DNA of 21,605 bases from an uncultured Bacteroidales bacterium (GTDB lineage: Bacteria > Bacteroidota > Bacteroidia > Bacteroidales > Paludibacteraceae), in contig CALAUY010000057.1 of NCBI GenBank assembly GCA_937892015.1, positions 1 through 21,605 of the forward strand, in the 5' to 3' direction. The translations under genes and the position numbers were made by a program. How positions within the stretch are numbered: the stretch's first letter is position 1; each line of letters starts with the position of its first letter. The notes under the pieces were generated by a model. It saw only the letters and a list, made by a program, of their open reading frames with translations. It had not been told where the DNA came from and did no database searches. This document shows positions 7,202 through 15,087 of the stretch, piece after piece.

Positions 7202-7963
7202 TTAGCAGTATGCCATCACGGGACTCTTGTCCGTTTGTGCGCACAGCACTCGTACGGGGGCATCGGATAGCAGCTCTTGGTAGATGGCCGTGATAGCGTG
7301 CTCGGATTCGAAGTGGCCGATATCAAGTACCATGATGTTGCCGTCAGCTTGCAGGAACTGATGGTGCTTAAAGTCAGCTGTGATGAAAGCGTCGGCCCGT
7401 TGCGCGATGGCCTCGTCAATGAACTCCGCACAAGCACCGCCGCCAAAAGCGACCTTGCTGATAATCGACCCGACGGGGCGAGTGTACCGGATTGCTGTCG
7501 TGCCAAAAGCTTGCTTCACTTGTTGGAGCAACTGCTCGGGAGTCAACGGTTGAGGCAAATACCCCACAACGCCATACCTGTCATCGGTAAGGAACTGATA
7601 ATCAGTAATGCCCAGTTGCTCTGCCATTCGTCCGCTGATGCCATGTAGGTACCTATCCATCGGCGTATGCGAACTATATATGCAAATATTGTGCCGAATG
7701 GCTTTCATGGCCACTCGTTCCTGAAAAGTCAGGCCCTGTATGGTTCGTAAACCGTGGAAAAGCAGCGGATGATGTGAGAGGATAAGTTGGCAGTTCAGGC
7801 TAATAGCTTCATCCACAACACCTTCTGTAACGTCTGTACAGCAGAGAACAGACGTTATGTCAGCATCGTTGTGACCAATCTGTAGTCCCGAATTGTCCCA
7901 TTCAGCTTGTGAGGACAGGGGGGCTACCGATTCGATAATATCGATAATATCTTTAAGAAGCAA
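7202..7963 (-). CDS. Nif3-like dinuclear metal centre protein (DUF34)
   Basis: This 253-residue member of the Nif3/YbgI family assembles into hexameric rings with two metals per subunit. Biochemical function is uncertain; GTP cyclohydrolase I-like activity and metal-insertion roles have been proposed. Apparent metal ligands are H64 and H65 (SHHPLLF), D103 (SHTPMD, where relatives usually read HTNxD), H217 and E221 (GHFESE). It lacks the central insertion seen in many Bacteroidetes homologues of about 360 residues, so it is of the compact YbgI type. The start must be non-ATG: the next Met is residue 86, and TTG at 7961-7963 gives the family's usual N terminus. It overlaps the upstream DUF5606 gene by 11 bp, implying coupled translation. 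Confidence 0.92.
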   Translation of the reverse strand: MLLKDIIDIIESVAPLSSQAEWDNSGLQIGHNDADITSVLCCTDVTEGVVDEAISLNCQLILSHHPLLFHGLRTIQGLTFQERVAMKAIRHNICIYSSHTPMDRYLHGISGRMAEQLGITDYQFLTDDRYGVVGYLPQPLTPEQLLQQVKQAFGTTAIRYTRPVGSIISKVAFGGGACAEFIDEAIAQRADAFITADFKHHQFLQADGNIMVLDIGHFESEHAITAIYQELLSDAPVRVLCAQTDKSPVMAYC

Positions 7964-8366
7964 CTTCCTCTTTTTCCGGCTCGAAATCAGTTATGTTAGC
8001 GTTAATCAAAATATTGTACCACTGCACCAGCTTGCGGATGTCGCTCGGATAAACGCGCTCTTGATCCCAGTCGGGCAGAACAATCGTCATGTAGTCGCAG
8101 AGAGCCTTCTTGTCTGCCGTTTTCGGGTCGAGTGCCGACAGCTCGCCGTCTTCATGTTTCTTCACGTTCTCCAGCACTTGCCACAAGGGCACATCGTCAC
8201 CCTCGGTGAACATAGAGATGTCGGCAAGACTGACAATCTTGTCACGTGCGTACGTGGGCATACGTTTACCGTCTAACAACGACTCAACAATGAGCATATT
8301 GTTCCCGCGACTAATCAGTTTAAACAACCCGGACTTGCCGGTGATTGAGAGAATATTTTTCAACAT
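7953..8366 (-). CDS. DUF5606 domain protein, conserved Bacteroidetes protein
   Basis: A 137-residue soluble protein of unknown function that I recognise as the Bacteroidetes family annotated DUF5606. Recognisable pieces are the N terminus ILSITGKSGLFKLIS, the stretch NNMLIVESLLDGKRMPTY, then MFTEGDDVPLWQVL and a C-terminal WYNILI. The acidic C terminus (EPEKEE) is disordered-looking. No catalytic motif or membrane segment is visible. It is the first gene of the minus-strand operon, with its ATG about 30 bp below the -7 box, and it overlaps the nif3-like gene. The family name comes from recall of the sequence pattern, so the number could be wrong; conservation is likely. Confidence 0.8.
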   Translation of the reverse strand: MLKNILSITGKSGLFKLISRGNNMLIVESLLDGKRMPTYARDKIVSLADISMFTEGDDVPLWQVLENVKKHEDGELSALDPKTADKKALCDYMTIVLPDWDQERVYPSDIRKLVQWYNILINANITDFEPEKEEVAS

Positions 8367-8395
8367 ATCAATCCGTATCTAATCGTTTCGGACGG

Positions 8396-8426
8396 CAAAA
8401 TTACAATTTTTTTCTGAATTATGCAA
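8396..8426 (-). promoter_or_regulatory. Promoter of the DUF5606-to-ctp operon
   Basis: On the minus strand, TTG (8426-8424, within TTGCATAATTC) is followed after 20 bp by TAATTTTG (8403-8396), matching TTTG / TAnnTTTG. The leader to the ATG at 8366 is about 25 nt. It lies back to back with the smpB promoter, 18 bp between the two TTG elements, so the two operons share one control region. Confidence 0.8.
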
Positions 8427-8444
8427 GAAAAAGTTGATTTTTTT

Positions 8445-8475
8445 TTGCATATATGGTTTTTTTTTAGTAACTTTG
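8445..8475 (+). promoter_or_regulatory. Promoter of the smpB operon
   Basis: TTG at 8445-8447 (within TTGCATATATG) lies 20 bp upstream of TAACTTTG at 8468-8475. The spacer holds a T run where the dusB and lipoprotein promoters hold an A run. The leader is about 10-15 nt to the smpB ATG at 8495. Confidence 0.85.
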
Positions 8476-8494
8476 CACACTTTTTTGACAAAAC

Positions 8495-8953
8495 ATGCTT
8501 CCAAAAGCGAACATACACATCAAAAATAAGCGCGCGACGTTCGATTATTTGATCCTCGACCGCTACACTGCCGGACTGCAACTTTTCGGTACCGAAATCA
8601 AGTCGATTCGTGAAGGCAAAGCAGGATTGGCTGACACGTACTGCACGTTCGTTAACGGCGAGTTGTGGGTGAAAGGAATGCACATCGCCACGTACGCTTT
8701 CGGGTCGTACAATAACCACGAGTCGAAACGCGACCGCAAACTGCTGCTCACCAAGCGCGAGCTGCGCAAGTTGCTGAATGCGGTCAAGGATACCGGCAAG
8801 ACCATCGTGCCACTGGAACTCTTCATCGACGAGAAAGGGCTGGCCAAACTCGAGATTGCACTCTGTCAAGGCAAGCACACGTACGACAAGCGGCAAGCGC
8901 TGCGCGAGAAAGAAGACCAACGCACCATCGAGCGCTCGATGCGCGCATACTAA
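8495..8953 (+). CDS. smpB: SsrA-binding protein SmpB
   Basis: SmpB binds tmRNA and delivers it to stalled ribosomes for trans-translation, adding a degradation tag read by ClpXP among others. At 152 residues it has the standard length. Family signatures are NKRATFDYLI near the start, GTEIKSIREGKAGLADTY (about 32-49), the basic HESKRDRKLLLTKREL segment (about 75-90) and the C-terminal tail beginning KHTYDKRQALREKED, which reaches into the decoding site. The ATG at 8495 follows its own promoter closely. It opens the long plus-strand gene series, 42 bp before gpmI. The tmRNA gene (ssrA) is not in this window. Confidence 0.98.
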   Translation: MLPKANIHIKNKRATFDYLILDRYTAGLQLFGTEIKSIREGKAGLADTYCTFVNGELWVKGMHIATYAFGSYNNHESKRDRKLLLTKRELRKLLNAVKDTGKTIVPLELFIDEKGLAKLEIALCQGKHTYDKRQALREKEDQRTIERSMRAY

Positions 8954-8995
8954 AACACGTGCACGAAACATGACGAAATAATAAAATAACACGAT

Positions 8996-10528
8996 ATGAA
9001 AAGAGCTTTATTGATGATTTTAGACGGCTGGGGCATTGGCGACAAGACCAAGTCCGACGTCATCTACAGTACTCCGACGCCTCATTGGGACGCCTTGTTG
9101 GAGAAATATCCGCACTCGCAATTGCTGGCGTGCGGAGAGAGTGTCGGATTGCCCGACGGACAGATGGGCAACTCCGAAGTGGGGCACCTGAACATCGGTG
9201 CCGGACGCGTTGTGTATCAAGACCTTGTGAAGATTAACATCGCTTGCCGCGACAACTCTATTCTCCGCAATCCGGAGATTATTGCGGCGTACAACCACGC
9301 TAAAGAGACGGGCAAGAAAGTGCACTTGATGGGTCTTACCTCTACCGGTGGTGTACACTCGTCGCTCCACCATCTGTTTAAGTTGGTGGAAATCAGTTCA
9401 GTATATGGCGTGGCCGATCGCACGTTCGTCCACTGCTTCATGGACGGCCGCGACACCGACCCCCGTTCGGGTAAGGGCTTCATCCACGACCTGCAAACAG
9501 AGTGCGACAAGTACGGCGCACACATCGCCTCCATCATCGGACGTTTTTATGCCATGGACCGCGACAAGCGATGGGAGCGTATCAAAGTGGCGTACGACCA
9601 GTTGGTGAACGGCAAGGGGTTGCTGTGCGATGACATGGAAGCCGCGGTGCAGGGTTGTTACGACCGACACACCGAGGAGCACAAAGATACCGATGAGTTC
9701 ATGGAGCCCCTTGTGAACGCTGCATGCGATGGCCGCATCGAAGAGGGCGATACCGTCATTTTCTTCAATTTCCGTAACGACCGTGCCAAAGAGATAACCA
9801 TCGTTCTGACGCAACAAGATATGCCCGAACAAGGAATGCACACCATCCCGAACCTCCATTATTGCTGCATGACTCCTTACGATTCATCGTTCACAGGACT
9901 GCACATCCTCTTCCCGAAAGAGAACGTGGAGAACACGCTCGGCGAATACGTGAGCAGTCTGGGAATGAAGCAGTTACGCATCGCCGAGACCGAGAAGTTC
10001 GCGCACGTGACCTTCTTCTTCAATGGTGGACGCGAGGCCGAGTATGCCGGCGAAGAGCGCATCTTGATTCCCTCACCCAAAGTGCCCACGTACGATATGC
10101 AACCCGAGATGTCCGCGCCCGAAGTGGCAAAAGCACTGATCGAGGCCATCGGACAAGAGAAATACGATTTCATCGCCCTCAATTTCGCCAATGGCGATAT
10201 GGTTGGCCATACCGGTGTCTATGATGCCATCGTCAAGGCCGTTCAGACCATCGAGCGCCTGTCGTACGAGGTGATTGAGGCAGCACTCGCACACGACTAC
10301 GAGGTAATCGTCATCGCCGACCATGGCAACTGCGACAACGCCATCAACCCCGATGGCACGCCCAACACTGCCCACTCGCTCAACCCCGTGCCGTTCATTT
10401 ACGTCTCCAAAGACCACCTCGACGCGCAACTCGAGAACGGCATACTCGCTGATGTGGCTCCTTCGCTCTGCCACATAATGGGCATTCCGCAACCGAAAGA
10501 GATGACCGGACGCAATCTTATCCATTGA
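8996..10528 (+). CDS. gpmI: 2,3-bisphosphoglycerate-independent phosphoglycerate mutase
   Basis: This cytosolic glycolytic enzyme interconverts 3-phosphoglycerate and 2-phosphoglycerate through a phosphoserine intermediate, using two Mn ions. It has 510 residues, the normal length. D10 (MILDGWG) and the nucleophile S60 (MGNSEVGH) lie at the N terminus. The substrate-binding domain follows, including HCFMDGRDTDP and GRFYAMDRDKRW. C-terminal metal ligands are visible in NGDMVGHTG, IADHGN (D442, H443) and TAHS (H460). All are intact. It lies 42 bp after smpB and 21 bp before the rRNA methyltransferase gene, with no promoter visible between, so it probably belongs to the smpB transcript. Confidence 0.98.
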   Translation: MKRALLMILDGWGIGDKTKSDVIYSTPTPHWDALLEKYPHSQLLACGESVGLPDGQMGNSEVGHLNIGAGRVVYQDLVKINIACRDNSILRNPEIIAAYNHAKETGKKVHLMGLTSTGGVHSSLHHLFKLVEISSVYGVADRTFVHCFMDGRDTDPRSGKGFIHDLQTECDKYGAHIASIIGRFYAMDRDKRWERIKVAYDQLVNGKGLLCDDMEAAVQGCYDRHTEEHKDTDEFMEPLVNAACDGRIEEGDTVIFFNFRNDRAKEITIVLTQQDMPEQGMHTIPNLHYCCMTPYDSSFTGLHILFPKENVENTLGEYVSSLGMKQLRIAETEKFAHVTFFFNGGREAEYAGEERILIPSPKVPTYDMQPEMSAPEVAKALIEAIGQEKYDFIALNFANGDMVGHTGVYDAIVKAVQTIERLSYEVIEAALAHDYEVIVIADHGNCDNAINPDGTPNTAHSLNPVPFIYVSKDHLDAQLENGILADVAPSLCHIMGIPQPKEMTGRNLIH

Positions 10529-10549
10529 CAATCAGGCCACGACACGTAT

Positions 10550-11893
10550 ATGTTGCCTTTCGATTTCATAGAGCAGATGCGACCCGTGCTTGGCACGGAG
10601 TTGGACGTTTTTCTGCAAGCACTACAGCGCGACAGAGAGACGTCCGTACGGCTCAACGACAAAGTGCCGTTCGAGACGCTGGCAATGCTGCACGACGCGG
10701 GCTTGCAAGAGGTGCCGTGGTGTCCCGACGGGTATTACCTGAAGAGTCGTCCCTTGTTCACGCTCGACCCGCTGCTGCACGCAGGATGCTATTATGTGCA
10801 AGAAGCGTCATCGATGATTATCGATGAGGTCCTGGCACAGTTAGTCAGCCCCGACAGCATCGTGCTCGACATGTGCGCTGCCCCGGGCGGTAAGTCCACG
10901 CTCATCAGTCAGTTCCTCGCCGACGACGGGCTGCTGATTAGCAACGAGGTGGTTCGGCAACGCGTGTTCGTCCTCGCGGAGAAATGGGGAAACGGCAACG
11001 CCATCGTGACGCATAACCAAGCGCGCGACTTCGGCGACCGGACGGAGAACCTCTTCGATTGTGTGCTCGTCGATGCACCCTGTTCGGGCGAGGGTTTGTT
11101 CCGCAAGGATAGTGAGGCCATCGACCAATGGAGTTTGCGCAACGTGCAGATGTGCGCTGACAGGCAACGCGACATACTTCTGCACGTATGGCCGGCACTC
11201 AAACCCGGCGGCATCATGATATACTCCACCTGCACGTACAACCCGCGAGAAGACGAGGAGAGTGCCCTCTTCATCCGCGACACACTCGGTGCTGACGAAC
11301 TCCTGCTCGACCTCGACCCGATGTGGAACATCGTGCGCAGTACACGCGCCGGATACCATTTCTACCCGCACAAGACGCGCGGTGAGGGATTCTATCTCTG
11401 CGTACTGCGCAAGCGCGAGATGCCCTTCACTCCCTTCCGACCTAAATCGGAGAAAACACGGACAACCAAATCTGTCGATAACCTCTCCGAACTGCAAGGA
11501 TGGTTAGTGCATCCCAACCGCTGGACCATCCGTCAAAGTGACCGATTCACTGAGGCGTACCCCGTCAAGCACAAAGACCTAATTGAGTGGTTCTCAACAC
11601 ATTTCACGTGTATCAGTACGGGGTTTGGAATGGGCGAACTGCGCGGAAAGAACGTTGCACCGCAACATAGTCTGTCGATGCAGAAAGATTTCCGCAAAGA
11701 TGCTTTCCCGCAAGTGGAACTGTCTTTAGAGATGGCACAAGCTTACTTACGTTGCGAGTCGCTGATCTTACCCGATCAACCCAATGGCTACTTGCTCATG
11801 ACGTATAAAAATGTGCCGCTCGGATTCGTAAAAAACATTGGTAATCACAGTAATAACCTCTATCCGCACGAATGGCGAATCAGGCACAAATAA
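10550..11893 (+). CDS. 16S rRNA m5C methyltransferase, RsmF-like (NOL1/NOP2/Sun family)
   Basis: A 447-residue SAM-dependent RNA cytosine-5 methyltransferase. The N-terminal part (LPFDFIEQM to about 80) matches RsmF-type proteins. The Rossmann core contains the SAM site LDMCAAPGGKS (106-116), motif IV DAPCSGEG with C178 and motif VI STCTYNPRED with catalytic C228. The C-terminal region (about 320-447) holds the conserved AYPVKHKD, GMGELRGK and LPDQPNGYLLM, a PUA-like RNA-binding tail. RsmF in E. coli modifies C1407 of 16S rRNA; the same target here is inferred. Its 3' end overlaps the MBL gene by 22 bp. Confidence 0.93.
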   Translation: MLPFDFIEQMRPVLGTELDVFLQALQRDRETSVRLNDKVPFETLAMLHDAGLQEVPWCPDGYYLKSRPLFTLDPLLHAGCYYVQEASSMIIDEVLAQLVSPDSIVLDMCAAPGGKSTLISQFLADDGLLISNEVVRQRVFVLAEKWGNGNAIVTHNQARDFGDRTENLFDCVLVDAPCSGEGLFRKDSEAIDQWSLRNVQMCADRQRDILLHVWPALKPGGIMIYSTCTYNPREDEESALFIRDTLGADELLLDLDPMWNIVRSTRAGYHFYPHKTRGEGFYLCVLRKREMPFTPFRPKSEKTRTTKSVDNLSELQGWLVHPNRWTIRQSDRFTEAYPVKHKDLIEWFSTHFTCISTGFGMGELRGKNVAPQHSLSMQKDFRKDAFPQVELSLEMAQAYLRCESLILPDQPNGYLLMTYKNVPLGFVKNIGNHSNNLYPHEWRIRHK

Positions 11894-12645
11894 GCGGGAA
11901 ACTGACGTTTCTGGGCACAGGTACTTCCACCGGTGTACCGCTCATCGGCTGCGATTGTGAGGTGTGCCGCTCCGCCGACCCGCGCGATACGCGACTCCGT
12001 TGCTCCTCGCTCATCGAGACGCAAGGGCGAACAATCCTCATCGACTGCGGACCGGATTTTCGGGCGCAAGCGTTACGACACCGCGTCCGACACCTCGATG
12101 CCGTGCTCATCACACACAACCATTTCGACCACCTCTACGGACTCGACGATGTACGACCGCTTGGCAACATGCCCGTCCATGGCGACCAGGTGGTGCTGCG
12201 AACAATCCACGAGTTCATGCCGTACTGTTTCGGCGAGCACAAGTACCCGGGAAGCGCCACGATTGAGTTGCACGAAGTGACTGCTCTTCAACCGTTTACG
12301 GCGGCAGGGGTCGAGGTGCTGCCCATCCCCGTCACACACGGGCGGTTCAATATTCTCGGATTCCGTTTCGGACCTCTCGCGTACATCACCGATGCCAGTG
12401 CCCTCTCCAACGAGGCATTCGATGCACTACAAGGCGTGAAGACATTGGTACTCAATGCGCTACGCCACACACCACATCCATCGCATTTCTCACTCTCCGA
12501 AAGCATCGAGACGGCACGACGCATTGGCGCAAACAACACGTATTTTATTCATTTCTCGCACGACATAGGCTTACAAGCCGTCACCGAAAAAACATTGCCT
12601 GAAGGCATGCACATGGCGTACGACAACATGCAAATAGTATGGTAA
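11872..12645 (+). CDS. MBL-fold metallohydrolase, PhnP-like
   Basis: A 257-residue metallo-beta-lactamase-fold hydrolase. The metal site is THNHFDH (81-87; H82, H84, D86, H87), followed by further His ligands in VTHGRF and near the C-terminal HFSHDIG. Near the N terminus, GCDCEVC (C27, C29, C32) resembles the structural zinc site of E. coli PhnP, a cyclic phosphodiesterase. No phn genes are nearby, so a phosphonate role is not supported; a general phosphodiesterase activity is plausible. It overlaps the RsmF-like gene upstream by 22 bp and the DUF6340 gene downstream by 7 bp, so translation of the three is probably coupled. Confidence 0.88.
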   Translation: MANQAQISGKLTFLGTGTSTGVPLIGCDCEVCRSADPRDTRLRCSSLIETQGRTILIDCGPDFRAQALRHRVRHLDAVLITHNHFDHLYGLDDVRPLGNMPVHGDQVVLRTIHEFMPYCFGEHKYPGSATIELHEVTALQPFTAAGVEVLPIPVTHGRFNILGFRFGPLAYITDASALSNEAFDALQGVKTLVLNALRHTPHPSHFSLSESIETARRIGANNTYFIHFSHDIGLQAVTEKTLPEGMHMAYDNMQIVW

Positions 12646-13439
12646 AACGACTGACAAATATCGCCCTTTTGGCACTCTGTGCCTTGACTCTCTCGGCACA
12701 ACAGATGTACATGCAGGTCGAAGTACTACAACCGGCCGAAGTGACCGTGCCGAGCAACGTACGCACTCTTCTCCTGATGGACAACACAACGCTCTCGACC
12801 GATGAACCGCGACGCTGCCTTTTCGCTGCGGCCGAGACTCTCACCGAGACCGATCGCTACGACGAGGTGTCTGTAGGGCCCGTCATCGTCCCCGGAACAC
12901 TGCAAGCCGCGCAGATAGACTCACTCATCGAGCGATATGAGGTCGATGCCGTGCTCGCACTCAACGCCCTCGTCATCTCCGAATACGACGCCAGTGCGTA
13001 CTGGACCATCCATTACTCGAGCCAAAACGCGTTCTCGTTCTTCACCGGCACTGAACTGGACATCAACGAGGCCGAACCCGCTGCGTTTGTCGGCGAACAG
13101 ATGGCGTTCATCATCGCACCCTATTGGCAAACCGAGGATCGCTACTTCTATCGCAACGACGACCCACAGCTGCTCGCAGGCATCGAGGCCGTCAGACACA
13201 AAGATTGGAACGCGGCCATCAAGCACTGGCAGATGGTCGATGCACGCTCAACACTCTCCTCAGCCTACGCCGCAGCAAACATCGCGGTTGCGCTCGAGAT
13301 GCAAGACCGTTTCGACGAGGCCGTTGCGCAGACGGAACAGGCAATCCGACTTTTCGGCAAAATACATACCTCTGATGCAGCACAGCAGCTCGTCAATCTA
13401 CGTTTCTATCAGTCGCAACTCAATCTCCGAGCCCGATGA
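12639..13439 (+). CDS. Secreted DUF6340-type protein of unknown function
   Basis: A 266-residue exported protein. The signal peptide spans about 1-21 (basic VKR, hydrophobic core, cleavage after LSA). The middle resembles the Bacteroidetes family DUF6340: an early RTLLLMDNTT strand, then DAVLALNALVIS and the aromatic stretch YWTIHYSSQNAFSFF. The last 80 residues are alanine-rich helices with a TPR-like pattern (KDWNAAIKHWQMVDA, then ANIAVALEMQDRFDEAV). No lipobox and no catalytic motif. Its ATG overlaps the MBL stop. Likely periplasmic or outer-membrane-associated; function unknown, and the family number is from recall. Confidence 0.75.
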   Translation: MVKRLTNIALLALCALTLSAQQMYMQVEVLQPAEVTVPSNVRTLLLMDNTTLSTDEPRRCLFAAAETLTETDRYDEVSVGPVIVPGTLQAAQIDSLIERYEVDAVLALNALVISEYDASAYWTIHYSSQNAFSFFTGTELDINEAEPAAFVGEQMAFIIAPYWQTEDRYFYRNDDPQLLAGIEAVRHKDWNAAIKHWQMVDARSTLSSAYAAANIAVALEMQDRFDEAVAQTEQAIRLFGKIHTSDAAQQLVNLRFYQSQLNLRAR

Positions 13440-13550
13440 CTCACGTTTTCTGACGCTCGCACAATGTGCAAATTTGTATATACATTTTTCGAACGAGCTT
13501 GCTACCCCCTCCGTAAGGTCTCACAACAAAATAAACAACAAAAAACATAT

Positions 13551-15020
13551 ATGAAACTCGGTTTTAATAACGACAAGTACATCCGCATTCAGTCGGAACA
13601 CATCAAAGAGCGCATCGCGCAGTTCGGTAACAAACTGTACCTCGAAATGGGGGGAAAACTATTCGACGACTACCACGCCAGCCGCGTGCTACCGGGATTC
13701 CAACCCGACAGCAAGCTCTCAATGCTCAAGCAACTGCGCGACTCTCTCGAGATTATCATCGTCATTTCAGCAGTTGACATCGAAAAGAACAAGATTCGTC
13801 AAGATTACGGCCTCACGTACGACGAAGATGTACTCCGACTCCGCGAAGAGTTCTTGCACCGCGGTTTTGAGGTCAACTCGGTGGTTATCACCCATTACAG
13901 TGGTCAGAAATCCGCCGACGCGTACCGACAGAGACTCGAACGACTCGACATCAAGACCTATTACCACTACACCATCGAGGGCTACCCGCACAACGTGGAA
14001 CTGATTGATTCTGACGAGGGTTACGGCCGAAACGATTTCATCGAGACCACCCGCCCGCTCGTTGTGGTGACTGCTCCCGGACCCGGCAGCGGAAAGATGG
14101 CGGTTTGTCTCTCACAGCTATACAACGAGCACCGACGCGGCAGAGTGGCCGGATACGCTAAGTTCGAGACGTTCCCCGTCTGGAACCTCCCGCTCAAGCA
14201 CCCCGTGAACATCGCTTACGAAGCCGCCACGGCCGACCTCAAAGATGTGAACATGATCGACCCGTTCCACTTGGAGGCGTACGACATCAAAGCCGTCAAC
14301 TACAACCGCGACATCGAGGTCTTCCCTGTCCTCAACGCACTCTTCGAGGGCATCACCGGCACCAGTCCGTACAAGTCGCCAACAGATATGGGCGTGAATA
14401 TGGTCGGGTTCTGCATCGACGACGATGACGTTTGTCGCGAGGCTTCCAAGCAAGAGGTCATCCGACGTTATTACACCGCGCTCGAGCGACTCGCCGATGG
14501 ACGCAACGATGAGAGCGAAGTGGCGAAGATAGCTTTGCTTTTCAAACAGTTAGACATCAATACCGCTTACCGGCGATGCACCGTGGCTGCTCGAGAGAGG
14601 ATGGAGCAGAGTCTGGGCAAACCGGCAGCAGCCATCGAACTGGCAGACGGTTCTATCATCACCGCCGGATCGTCACAACTGCTCGGGCCAAGTGCCGCAC
14701 TCATCCTCAATGCCACCAAGCATCTCGCCGGCATCGACCACGCGCTCAAACTCATACCCGAAGAGATGGTGCGACCTATCCAACACACCAAGACCACCTA
14801 CCTCAAGGCACGCAACCCGCGACTCCACACCGACGAAGTGCTCGTCGCGCTCTCCGTCCTCTCACTCCACGACGAAAACTGCCGCATGGCCATGGAGCAA
14901 CTGCCGCAACTGCAAGGGTGCCAAGTCCACAGCACAGTCATGCTCTCAGAAGTGGACCGCAAGATATTCAAGAAACTCGGCATCGGACTCACATGTGACC
15001 CCGTGCGCAAGAAATTCTAA
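13551..15020 (+). CDS. DUF1846 family protein
   Basis: A 489-residue cytosolic protein of the DUF1846 family, widespread and unassigned. It opens MKLGFNNDKYIRIQSEHIKE and contains DIEKNKIRQDYGLTYDEDVLRL (about 76-97), GYGRNDFIETTRPLVVVTAPGPGSGK and, later, the conserved HTKTTYLKARNPRLHTDEVL. GPGSGKMA at 177-184 follows a hydrophobic strand and looks like a phosphate-binding loop, though not a strict Walker A. The frame is open from an ATG at 13464, but 13551 gives the N terminus expected for the family. A 111-bp gap separates it from the DUF6340 gene; no promoter clearly matches there. The family is confident, the activity unknown. Confidence 0.88.
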   Translation: MKLGFNNDKYIRIQSEHIKERIAQFGNKLYLEMGGKLFDDYHASRVLPGFQPDSKLSMLKQLRDSLEIIIVISAVDIEKNKIRQDYGLTYDEDVLRLREEFLHRGFEVNSVVITHYSGQKSADAYRQRLERLDIKTYYHYTIEGYPHNVELIDSDEGYGRNDFIETTRPLVVVTAPGPGSGKMAVCLSQLYNEHRRGRVAGYAKFETFPVWNLPLKHPVNIAYEAATADLKDVNMIDPFHLEAYDIKAVNYNRDIEVFPVLNALFEGITGTSPYKSPTDMGVNMVGFCIDDDDVCREASKQEVIRRYYTALERLADGRNDESEVAKIALLFKQLDINTAYRRCTVAARERMEQSLGKPAAAIELADGSIITAGSSQLLGPSAALILNATKHLAGIDHALKLIPEEMVRPIQHTKTTYLKARNPRLHTDEVLVALSVLSLHDENCRMAMEQLPQLQGCQVHSTVMLSEVDRKIFKKLGIGLTCDPVRKKF

Positions 15021-15026
15021 CGCCCG

Positions 15027-15076
15027 AAACGCGAAAACATATTAACGCTGTAAACGCGAAAACATATTAACGCTGT
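15027..15076 (+). repeat. 25-bp tandem direct repeat, two exact copies
   Basis: Two identical 25-mers (15027-15051 and 15052-15076) begin AAACGCGAAAACATATTAAC. A third copy starts as AAACGC at 15077 and breaks off just before the transporter ATG at 15088. They fill the gap between the DUF1846 stop and the transporter start. No promoter or strong hairpin is evident, so a leader or spacer role is only a guess. Confidence 0.9.
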
Positions 15077-15087
15077 AAACGCTGAAA

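Noticed and set aside
8360..8992. 210-residue minus-strand open frame over smpB
   Set aside because: It is antisense to the clearly identified smpB, crosses both promoters, and its product resembles no family.
13440..13550. Possible promoter before the DUF1846 gene
   Set aside because: TTTG followed by TACATTTT has poor spacing and lacks the final G of TAnnTTTG, unlike the five clear promoters.
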